Positions 6,611-13,058 of a stretch of 13,058 nucleotides of DNA are shown one piece after another. Source of the DNA: Actinomycetota bacterium (GTDB lineage Bacteria > Actinomycetota > Thermoleophilia > Gaiellales > Gaiellaceae); NCBI GenBank assembly GCA_013813345.1, contig JACCRW010000445.1, positions 1-13,058 on the forward strand, read 5' to 3'. The position numbers and the translations under genes were made by a program. The notes below the pieces were generated by a model, which saw only the letters and a program-made list of their open reading frames with translations, had not been told where the DNA came from and did no database searches. Each line of letters begins with the position of its first letter. The stretch's first letter is position 1.

Positions 6611-7400
6611 CCGCGTCGGCCGCGCGGTCGTACTCACGCACGGGAAGCCGCAGACGATCGGGCCGGCGCTCGCCCGACTCTCGACGGTCGCCCGCGAGGC
6701 CGGGGTCGAGCTTGTGGACGATGCGGCCGCGAGCGACGACGTCGATCTCGCCGTCGTCCTCGGCGGCGACGGCACGATGCTGCGCGCGCTGACGCGCTTC
6801 CTCGGTAGTGGCGTACCGGTGATCGGCGTCAACTTCGGCCGCGTCGGCTTCCTCTCCTCGATCCCGCGAGGCGAGCTCGAAGCGGGGCTCGCGCGCGTCT
6901 TCGCCGGCGAATACACCGTCGTGGAGCTGCCGACGCTCGAGGTCGAGGTGGGAGAGGAGCGGCGCGTCGCCGTCAACGATCTCGTCGTCGCGAGCGCGGT
7001 TGTCGGCCGGATGATCCAGCTCGAGTGGGCCGTGGGCAACGAGACGCTCGGCCGGCTCTCGTGCGACGGCGTCGTCTGCGCGACCCCACCGGGCTCGACG
7101 GGCTATAACTTCTCGAACGGCGGCCCGGTGCTCGTGTGGGGGCTCGATGCGATGGCGGTCACGTTCATCGCGCCCCATTCGCTGAACGCGCGGCCGCTCG
7201 TCGTGCCGCGCGGGCGCGACGTGATCGTCTGGAACCGGACCGCCGACCTCGCGGCGACGGCTCTCGTGGACGGACACCGAGTCGCCGACCTGCCGCCCGG
7301 CGGCCGCGTGATCGCCCGGATCGGCGAGCGCCGCTCGCTGCTCGCCACGCTGCCGGAGGCGACGTTCTTCAGCCGCTACCGTCGCACGTTCGCCTCCTAG
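6573..7400 (+). CDS. nadK: NAD kinase
   Basis: NAD kinase phosphorylates NAD to NADP. The 275-residue product has LGGDGTMLRAL (GGDG at 64-67), ND at 135-136 in place of the usual NE, CDGVVCATPPGSTGYNFSNGGP (TPPGSTGY at 171-178), FIAPHSLNARPLV (198-210) and a late DGH motif (233-235). The ATG at 6573 overlaps tlyA by 38 nt. A TTG at 6603, overlapping by only 8 nt, would give a 265-residue protein beginning just before RVGRAVVLTHGKP and is a real alternative; neither start has a strong Shine-Dalgarno. Only 4 nt separate the stop from recN. Confidence 0.95.
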   Translation: MTSTTGSTQQLASRVGRAVVLTHGKPQTIGPALARLSTVAREAGVELVDDAAASDDVDLAVVLGGDGTMLRALTRFLGSGVPVIGVNFGRVGFLSSIPRGELEAGLARVFAGEYTVVELPTLEVEVGEERRVAVNDLVVASAVVGRMIQLEWAVGNETLGRLSCDGVVCATPPGSTGYNFSNGGPVLVWGLDAMAVTFIAPHSLNARPLVVPRGRDVIVWNRTADLAATALVDGHRVADLPPGGRVIARIGERRSLLATLPEATFFSRYRRTFAS

Positions 7401-7404
7401 CGCG

Positions 7405-9045
7405 GTGCTGCGCAGCCTCCGCATCGAGAATCTCGTCCTGATCCGGGCGGCCGAGGTCGCGCCGGCGCCGGGCCTGAACGCAATCACAGGCGAGACGGGC
7501 GCGGGGAAGACGATCCTCGCCCAGGCGTTCGGCCTCCTGCTCGGTGCGAAGGGCGAGGCAGGCGCGGTCGGCGCGGGAGCGCGGGAGGCGTATGTCGAAG
7601 CCGAGTTCGACGTGCCGGACGGTTTCTTCGAGGCCGACGAGCTGGAGGCGATCGCGGCGCTCGCACCCGAGGACGAGCCCGGCCTCGTGCTCGCGCGCCG
7701 TGTCTTTGCAGACGGGCGGACACGCGCATACGCATGGGGACGAGCGGTTGCACGTGAGGATCTGGCGGCCGCGACCGAGCGTCTACTCGCGATGTCCGGC
7801 CAGTTCGAGCAGCGCCGGCTGGCGCGGCCCTCCTATCAGCTCGACCTGATCGACTCGTATGCGGGCGAGGAGCAACTGCGGCGCCGGCGAGAGCTGCGGT
7901 CGGCGTGGCGGGAGCTCGCCGCAGCCCGCAGACGGCACGACGAGCTCACTCGCGACGCGGCCTCGGAGGAAGCGCGAGTGGCGGAGTTGCAGACGCTTGT
8001 CGAGGCGACGGACGGGCTCGCCTCCGAGACGGAAACCGAGCTCCGAGCCGAGCGCGAGCGGTTACTCCACGCGACCGAGCTCGTCGAGGCGACTGCGCGC
8101 GCGGCCGATGCGCTCGCCCCCGAGGACGGCGAGGGCGCCGCCGCACTTACCGGCGCCGCGGAGCGGGCGCTCGCCCCGCTCGAGCGGCTCGCGCCGGAGC
8201 TCGAGCTCGCCGGCCGCGAGTTGCGCGATCTCGCGCTGCGGCTCTACGACGTCGGCTCCGACCTGCGCGGCTTCCTCGGCTCCCTCGAGGCCGATCCCGG
8301 TCGCGTCGAGCAGGTGGAGGAAGAGCTCGAGCGGATCGCGGACGCCAAGCGGCGCTTCCGTGCGGCCACGTACGAGGAGCTGCTCGAGCGCTCAGCCCTC
8401 GCCCGAGCCGAGCTGGAAGCGCTCGCGGACGGGCTCGATCCGGCCGCCGCCGCCGCGGAGGCCCTCGCAGCCGCCGAGACGGCCGTCTCTCGGCTCGCGG
8501 ACGAGCTTCGCCAGGCGCGTGCCACGGCCGCCGAGCCCTTCGCCGCGGCCGTCGCCGCCGAGCTACGGGGCGTCGGGATGGGCGACGGCGAGTTCCGCGT
8601 CGAGCTCCGCGAGCGCGAGCCGAGCGCGAGCGGCGCTGAAGAGGCCCTCTTCCTGATCCGGCCGAATGCGGGCCTGCCGTTCGGCCCGGTCGCGGAGACC
8701 GCCTCCGGCGGCGAGCTCTCCCGCGTCGCGCTCGCGATCGCCGCTGTCGGTGGCGGCGAGACCCTCGTCTTCGACGAGATCGACGCCGGGATCGGCGGGA
8801 CGACCGCGCACGCCGTCGCGGAAACCCTGAGGCGGCTCGCCGAGCGCGCCCAGGTGCTCACGATCACGCATCTCCCGCAGATCGCGAGCGTCGCGGAACG
8901 CCATTTTCGGGTCGAGAAGGTGCCCGGCGACCCGACGCACACGCGGATCGAGGAGCTGGACGAGACCGAGCGGCGCGACGAGCTCGAGCGGATGCTCGGC
9001 GGGACAGCCTTTCTTGCCGCCCTATCGGGCGACAAGAAAGGTTAG
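7405..9045 (+). CDS. recN: DNA repair protein RecN
   Basis: RecN is an SMC-like ATPase acting in double-strand-break repair. The 546-residue protein has Walker A GETGAGKT (29-36) right after the N-terminal LRSLRIENLVLIRA, a long helical coiled-coil centre (about 150-370), the ABC signature TASGGELSRVALAI (SGGELS at 434-439), Walker B TLVFDEIDAGIGG (D457, E458) and THLPQIAS (H489). The usual HGQHEHQ stretch reads SGQFEQR. GTG at 7405 is chosen because the conserved N-terminus starts there. The last codons form a strong inverted repeat (9008-9041). Confidence 0.96.
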   Translation: MLRSLRIENLVLIRAAEVAPAPGLNAITGETGAGKTILAQAFGLLLGAKGEAGAVGAGAREAYVEAEFDVPDGFFEADELEAIAALAPEDEPGLVLARRVFADGRTRAYAWGRAVAREDLAAATERLLAMSGQFEQRRLARPSYQLDLIDSYAGEEQLRRRRELRSAWRELAAARRRHDELTRDAASEEARVAELQTLVEATDGLASETETELRAERERLLHATELVEATARAADALAPEDGEGAAALTGAAERALAPLERLAPELELAGRELRDLALRLYDVGSDLRGFLGSLEADPGRVEQVEEELERIADAKRRFRAATYEELLERSALARAELEALADGLDPAAAAAEALAAAETAVSRLADELRQARATAAEPFAAAVAAELRGVGMGDGEFRVELREREPSASGAEEALFLIRPNAGLPFGPVAETASGGELSRVALAIAAVGGGETLVFDEIDAGIGGTTAHAVAETLRRLAERAQVLTITHLPQIASVAERHFRVEKVPGDPTHTRIEELDETERRDELERMLGGTAFLAALSGDKKG

Positions 9046-9107
9046 AAAGGGCAAGAGCATCGTCGATGGAACGCTCTTCTAACCACGATTTCGTCCGAAG
9101 GACGAAA
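9008..9107. repeat. Cluster of inverted repeats across the recN-steA junction
   Basis: Three stem-loops lie within 100 bp. CCTTTCTTG/CAAGAAAGG (9008-9016 and 9033-9041), with an inner CGCCC/GGGCG, sits in the last recN codons. AGAGC/GCTCT (9054-9058 and 9073-9077) encloses the steA ATG, with a nested CATCG/CGATG. TTTCGTCC/GGACGAAA (9089-9096 and 9100-9107) lies in the first steA codons. None is followed by a T-run, so they are not obvious terminators. They could affect steA translation or be a decayed repeat element. Confidence 0.5.
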
Positions 9108-10226
9108 GCCTGGCCCGAGCACAGCGGCGTTGCCCGGCTCGGCCGCCGGACGAAGGAGTTGACGCCGCGCCTCGGCCCCGAGGACATCGCGATCATCGAC
9201 CACACCGATCTCGACCGCGTCTCCGCCGAGGAGCTCGTCGAGTCCGGGATCCGCGTCGTCGTCAACGTGGCGGAATCGCAGAGCGGTCGATTTCCGAACC
9301 CAGGGCCGTTGCTCCTCGTTCGCGGCGGCGTCCACCTGATCGATGCGCCCGGTTCCGAGCTCTTCGACGAGCTCTCGGACGGCGACCGCATCACGATCCG
9401 CGGCGCCAGCGTCTTCAAGAAGACGACCTGCCTCGTCAACGGCCGCGCGCTGGAGGAACGGGAGCTCGTCGCCGCGCTCGCCGAGCAGCAGGGACGCGTC
9501 ACCGATGCGCTGCGGGACTTCGCCGACAACACGATGCGCTATCTCCGGGAGGAAGGCGAGTTGCTCGCGGAAGGGATCGACTTCCCGCCGCTCGCGACGA
9601 GCTTTCGCGGCCGCCACGCGCTCGTCGTGGCACGCGGTCCCGGCCACAAGCGCGATCTCCGCATCGTCCGCGCCTACGTGCGCGACTTCCGACCCGTGCT
9701 CGTCGCGGTCGACGGCGGCGCCGAGGCGCTGCTCGAGGAAGGGTGGCGGCCGGATGTGATCGTCGGCGACATGGATTCCGTCTCCGACGAAGCGCTTCGC
9801 TCGGGCGCCGACGTCCTCGTCCACGCCTACCGCGAAGGACTCGCCCCCGGCGAGGAGCGGCTGCGCGAGCTCGGCGTCCCGTTCGCCACCATCTCGGCTG
9901 CGGGGATCTCGGAGGACATCGCGCTCCTGCTCGCGCAGGAGAAGGGTGCCGAGCTGATTGTCGCCGTCGGCACCCACTTCAACCTCGTCGAGTTCCTCGA
10001 GCGGAACCGGGCCGGGATGTCGTCGACCTTCGTCACGAGACTGAAAGTGGGGGAGATCCTGGTCGACGCGAAGGGCGTTTCCCAGCTCGTCAGCCGAAGG
10101 GTCGGGGTGTGGCCGCTCGTCGGACTCGGGGCGGCCGGACTGGCCGGGATCGTCGTTGCGATCGCCGCGTCGCCGGCCCTGCGCAGCGTCTTCACGGGCA
10201 TCGCGGATCGCCTGCTCGGCCTCTGA
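9066..10226 (+). CDS. steA: SteA-like cytokinetic ring protein with thiamine pyrophosphokinase-like domain
   Basis: A 386-residue protein that aligns along its length with Mycobacterium Rv1697 and Corynebacterium SteA: LGPEDIAIIDHTDLDRVSAE (37-56), VVVNVAESQSGRFPNPGP (64-81), then a TPP-kinase-like domain with VAVDGGAEALL (213-223) and VIVGDMDSVSDEAL (231-244), ending in a membrane helix (about 348-369) and a short tail. In Corynebacterium, SteA works with SteB in cell division and envelope integrity. The order recN - steA - steB is conserved. The ATG at 9066 is the only plausible start; it lies 20 nt after recN in a region of inverted repeats, without a well-spaced Shine-Dalgarno. Enzyme activity has not been established for the family. 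Confidence 0.88.
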   Translation: MERSSNHDFVRRTKAWPEHSGVARLGRRTKELTPRLGPEDIAIIDHTDLDRVSAEELVESGIRVVVNVAESQSGRFPNPGPLLLVRGGVHLIDAPGSELFDELSDGDRITIRGASVFKKTTCLVNGRALEERELVAALAEQQGRVTDALRDFADNTMRYLREEGELLAEGIDFPPLATSFRGRHALVVARGPGHKRDLRIVRAYVRDFRPVLVAVDGGAEALLEEGWRPDVIVGDMDSVSDEALRSGADVLVHAYREGLAPGEERLRELGVPFATISAAGISEDIALLLAQEKGAELIVAVGTHFNLVEFLERNRAGMSSTFVTRLKVGEILVDAKGVSQLVSRRVGVWPLVGLGAAGLAGIVVAIAASPALRSVFTGIADRLLGL

Positions 10227-10245
10227 CCTCTGCCAGACTGACGCG

Positions 10246-11136
10246 GTGCTCGACTTCCGCTACCACGCGATCTCGCTCGCCGCCGTCTTCCTGGCGCTCG
10301 TGATCGGGATCCTCGCAGGCGTCGGAATCTCCGGTCGCGGCTTTGTCGACGACGCCGAGCGCGACAGCTTCAATCGCCGAATCACGGAGCTCGACGGACG
10401 CGTCGACGCCTCCGAGCAGCGCGCGGACGACCTGGAGCGCCGCCAGGCGGCCGCCCAGACCTTCGTCGAGAGCGCCTACCCGGTGCTCGCCGACCAGCGG
10501 CTCGAGGGAACGTCGGTCGCAGTGCTCGTGGTCGGCTCGGTCGATCCGACGCTCGAGTGGGTGCGACGGGCGCTGGAACGCAGCGGCGGGGTCCTCGTGC
10601 GCATGCGCGCCGTCGAGGTCCCGGTGGTCTCCGAGGAACTCGATCGCAGTCTGAGCTCGAATGTAGCCCTCGACGGGTATCTGGGCGAGGACGAGCTCGA
10701 CGATCTCGGCCACGATCTCGGCCGTGAGCTCGTGTCCGGCGGAGAGGCACCGCTCTGGGATCTCCTCACGCCCGAGCTCGTCGGCCAGCGCGAGGGTGAC
10801 TTCGACACACCGGCCGATGCGCTCGTCGTGATCCGCCAGGCCGAGCCGCAGCAGGGCGACTCGGCCCGCTTCCTCGCCGGGTTCTACGCGGGCCTCGCAG
10901 GTAGCGGCGAGCCGGTGGTAGGGGTCGAGCTCTCGCGCGTCCTCCAGAGCGCGATTCCGGCCTTCCGGCGCAGCGGGCTCTCCACCGTCGACGGAATCGA
11001 CACACCGCTCGGCGCGCTCGCGCTGATCCTGCTCCTCGGGGGCGCCGAGCCCGGCGACTACGGGATTCGGGATACGGCCGAGGACGGGATCCTGCCGGAG
11101 ATCGAGCCGCTTCCCGCCGTCACCACGGGTGAGTGA
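10246..11136 (+). CDS. steB: SteB/MctB-like membrane-anchored protein
   Basis: This 296-residue protein has one N-terminal membrane helix (AISLAAVFLALVIGILAGVGI, about 8-28) right after a DFRYH start, then a coiled coil (about 35-75) and a long extracytoplasmic alpha/beta domain. The pattern (short polar N-terminus, HAISLAAVFLAL helix, coiled coil) matches Rv1698/MctB and SteB. MctB was described as a copper-transport protein in mycobacteria; SteB is the SteA partner in Corynebacterium. Adjacency to steA (19-nt gap) favours the SteB role here. The GTG at 10246 is chosen because the family N-terminus begins there; the frame upstream to 10156 overlaps steA and is not used. It overlaps the next gene by 8 nt. 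Confidence 0.85.
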   Translation: MLDFRYHAISLAAVFLALVIGILAGVGISGRGFVDDAERDSFNRRITELDGRVDASEQRADDLERRQAAAQTFVESAYPVLADQRLEGTSVAVLVVGSVDPTLEWVRRALERSGGVLVRMRAVEVPVVSEELDRSLSSNVALDGYLGEDELDDLGHDLGRELVSGGEAPLWDLLTPELVGQREGDFDTPADALVVIRQAEPQQGDSARFLAGFYAGLAGSGEPVVGVELSRVLQSAIPAFRRSGLSTVDGIDTPLGALALILLLGGAEPGDYGIRDTAEDGILPEIEPLPAVTTGE

Positions 11137-12355
11137 CGACCGGCTGACGATCCTGATCGCCGCGCGCGACGAGGAGGCGCGGATCGGCGCGACAGTCGCG
11201 GAGTTGCTCGGACTCTTTCCCGGTGTCGAGGTGATCGTCGCCGACGACGGCTCGCGCGACTCGACCGCGCACGTCGCGGCAACCGCCGGCGCGCACGTTC
11301 TGCGCTTGCCGCACCGAGGCAAGGGCCAGGCACTGACGCTTGCCGAGCGGGAGGCGCCGGCCGGACGGCTCCTTCTCTGCGACGCCGACCTGCGCGGAGA
11401 CCTCAGGCCACTTGTCGAGGCCGACGGCGATCTTGTTGTCGCGGCGTTCGCGCGCAGGCAAGGCGGCGGCTTCGGGCTCGCCAAGGGGACTGCGCGCCGC
11501 TTGATCGAGCTTGCCACCGGGGTCAAAGCCCGAGAGCCGCTGTCGGGCCAGCGCCTGCTCTCGGCGAAGGCGCGCGCGGCCTGCTTTCCGGTCGCCGCCG
11601 GCTTTGCTGTCGAGACCCGGATGATCGTGGACGCGCTCCGCGCCGGTCTCGAGCTGAACGAGCTCGAGCTGGAGCTGGAGCATCGCGCCTCCGGGCGCGA
11701 TCTGGCTGGGTTCGTCCACCGCGGCCGCCAGCTCAGGGACATCGCCCTCGCGTTCGGCCCGCAGGCGAAGAATCACCGCGGCTTGCGGCTGCCGCTCGTC
11801 GGTTGGCTCGTCGCCTTCGCCGAGCCGCGGATAGCGCCCATCGCGATGCTCGGGGTCGCTGACGACCTCTGGAGCGGAGAGGAGCGAGGCTTCCGCGCCC
11901 ACCTGCGCGCGGGTCGCACGACGGGCGTCCTCAAGCTCATCGGGATCCCGCTGTACGCATTCCTGCGGACGCGGTCGCTCTCCGGCGCGCTGCTCGTGGC
12001 GCTCTCCGCGAACGTCGTCAACCAGCTAGACACGCGCCCCGGCCGGGCGGTGAAGGTGTTCGCGCTCGGTGCTCTCCTGCTTCGCAACGTCCCCCGCCGG
12101 CCCGCAGCGCTCGCCGTCCTGCTCGCGTCTTACGATCTTCGCGAGATGGCGATGCTGGGGGACTCCGGATCGAACGCGCTCGGCGCCGTGCTAGGTTTCG
12201 GTTCCGTGGAGCGGCTTTCACGGAGGCAGCGTTGGAGCGCGATTGCGGCGCTCGCGGGCCTCACCCTCCTCGGAGAACGGCGTTCGCTCGGCACGCTGAT
12301 CGAGGAGCGCTCGCCGTTTCGCGAGCTCGACACGCTGGGCAGGCAGCCTTCGTGA
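11129..12355 (+). CDS. Fusion of a family-2 glycosyltransferase and a shortened MraY/WecA-like phosphoglycosyl transferase
   Basis: A 408-residue two-domain protein. Residues 1 to about 210 form a GT-A family-2 glycosyltransferase: LTILIAARDEEARIGATVAE, VIVADDGSRDST (35-46), GKGQAL (64-69) and the metal-binding DAD (85-87); HRASGRDLAGFVHRGRQL resembles polyprenyl-phosphate sugar synthases. Residues about 220-408 are hydrophobic and carry polyprenyl-phosphate HexNAc-1-phosphate transferase motifs: LGVADDLWSG (Asp245, Asp246), SANVVNQLDTRPGRA (N295, N298, D301) and MLGDSGSNALGAVLGF (GDSGS 344-348). The second domain is about half the usual MraY/WecA length and lacks most of the N-terminal helices. 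The GTG start overlaps steB by 8 nt, suggesting coupling. The likely role is making or extending a lipid-linked envelope sugar; the substrate is unknown. Confidence 0.8.
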   Translation: MSDDRLTILIAARDEEARIGATVAELLGLFPGVEVIVADDGSRDSTAHVAATAGAHVLRLPHRGKGQALTLAEREAPAGRLLLCDADLRGDLRPLVEADGDLVVAAFARRQGGGFGLAKGTARRLIELATGVKAREPLSGQRLLSAKARAACFPVAAGFAVETRMIVDALRAGLELNELELELEHRASGRDLAGFVHRGRQLRDIALAFGPQAKNHRGLRLPLVGWLVAFAEPRIAPIAMLGVADDLWSGEERGFRAHLRAGRTTGVLKLIGIPLYAFLRTRSLSGALLVALSANVVNQLDTRPGRAVKVFALGALLLRNVPRRPAALAVLLASYDLREMAMLGDSGSNALGAVLGFGSVERLSRRQRWSAIAALAGLTLLGERRSLGTLIEERSPFRELDTLGRQPS

Positions 12356-12359
12356 CCGT

Positions 12360-13058
12360 ATGACCGAGCAGCAGACCAAGTACATCTTCGTCACCGGTGG
12401 CGTCGTCTCCGCGCTCGGCAAGGGGATCGTCGCCGCCTCGCTCGGCCGCCTCCTGAAGGCGCGCGGGCTCCGCGTCCAGGCGCAGAAGTTCGATCCGTAC
12501 CTGAACGTCGATCCGGGCACGATGAGCCCCTTCCAGCACGGCGAGGTCTTCGTCACCGAGGACGGCGCCGAGACCGACCTCGACATCGGCCACTACGAGC
12601 GCTTCATCGACGAGAACCTTTCGCGGAACGCGAGCCGCAGCGCCGAGGCGATCTGGGACGCGGTCCTGCGCAAGGAGCGGAAGGGCGAGTTCCTCGGGGC
12701 GACCGTGCAGGTGATCCCGCACATCACGAACGAGATCAAGCTGCGCATCAAGCGCGCGGCGAAGGCGGCGCCTGCTGACGTCGTCATCTCCGAGATCGGA
12801 GGCACCGTCGGCGACATCGAGTCGCTGCCGTTCCTCGAGGCGATCCGCCAGTTCAGGTGCGAGGTCGGTCCCGAGAACGTGCTCTACCTCCACTGCACGC
12901 TCGTCCCGTTCATCGAGGCCGCCGGCGAGCTGAAGACGAAGCCGACGCAGCACTCGGTGAACGAGCTCCGCCGCATCGGTATCCACCCGGACATCATCGT
13001 CTGCCGCTCGCACGAGGAGATCTCGCCGGACATCCGCGACAAGATCGCCCTGTTCGCG
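12360..13058 (+). CDS. pyrG: CTP synthase (3' partial)
   Basis: The first 233 codons of CTP synthase, which aminates UTP to CTP using glutamine and ATP. The N-terminal synthetase domain is clear: TKYIFVTGGVVSALGKGI (P-loop-like ligase motif), QKFDPYLNVDPGTMSP, HGEVFVTEDGAETDLDIGHYERF, GATVQVIPHITNEIK, EIGGTVGDIESLPFLEA and KTKPTQHSV. The C-terminal glutaminase domain lies beyond the window. ATG 12360 is 4 nt after the previous stop, and the conserved N-terminus follows within a few residues. pyrG after the steA/steB genes is the actinobacterial order. Confidence 0.97.
   Translation, partial: MTEQQTKYIFVTGGVVSALGKGIVAASLGRLLKARGLRVQAQKFDPYLNVDPGTMSPFQHGEVFVTEDGAETDLDIGHYERFIDENLSRNASRSAEAIWDAVLRKERKGEFLGATVQVIPHITNEIKLRIKRAAKAAPADVVISEIGGTVGDIESLPFLEAIRQFRCEVGPENVLYLHCTLVPFIEAAGELKTKPTQHSVNELRRIGIHPDIIVCRSHEEISPDIRDKIALFA

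Noticed and set aside
9008..9041. Intrinsic terminator after recN
   Set aside because: The hairpin lies inside the coding region, is flanked by A rather than T on its 3' side on either strand, and steA follows at once in the same direction.
10156..10245. Upstream extension of the steB-like protein
   Set aside because: The first 30 residues are an Arg/Ser/Cys-rich shadow of the steA end; the family N-terminus begins at GTG 10246.

Overview
The window is high-GC (roughly 70% by eye) bacterial chromosome, densely packed with mostly plus-strand genes that overlap or nearly touch. Two gene orders point to a deep-branching actinobacterium, most likely in or near the class Thermoleophilia. The order recN - steA - steB - pyrG is the one seen around Rv1696-Rv1699 in Mycobacterium. 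The order accB - accC - asp23-like - nusB is also found in Firmicutes. This placement is inferred from gene order and base composition; no 16S or other marker is present.

Region 1 (1-3871) is a biotin-carboxylation and housekeeping operon. It starts with a 5'-truncated carboxyltransferase-like protein fused to a complete AccB-type biotin carrier (1-1440). The carboxyltransferase part has lost its expected metal ligands. It is followed by biotin carboxylase AccC (1604-2962), an Asp23/Gls24 protein (2959-3270), NusB (3267-3662) and a small coiled-coil protein (3659-3871). Between the AccB fusion and accC lies a 160-bp palindromic MITE-like element (1441-1600) flanked by a CTAG duplication. Removing the element and one CTAG restores a TAGTG stop/start overlap.

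Region 2 (3852-5807) contains a polyprenyl diphosphate synthase (ispA-like) interrupted by an in-frame TAG at 4530. It is followed by a minus-strand accessory cassette reading GNAT acetyltransferase - vapB - vapC. vapC carries a one-base frameshift near 4740. In many actinobacteria dxs lies between ispA and tlyA; here there is none.

Region 3 (5846-9045) is tlyA (rRNA 2'-O-methyltransferase), nadK and recN, with very small gaps or overlaps.

Region 4 (9066-13058) is steA, steB/mctB-like, an unusual fusion of a family-2 glycosyltransferase with a shortened MraY/WecA-like phosphoglycosyl transferase, and the 5' part of pyrG. SteA and SteB are known in Corynebacterium as partner membrane proteins of cell division and envelope assembly. 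The fusion enzyme sitting directly behind them, and overlapping steB by 8 nt, suggests that it makes or extends a polyprenyl-linked sugar for the same process.

The best leads are the palindromic element and its preserved translational coupling, the ligand-less carboxyltransferase fused to AccB, the GT2-phosphotransferase fusion, and the two gene-breaking lesions within about 210 bp. The lesions could be real decay or sequence errors.
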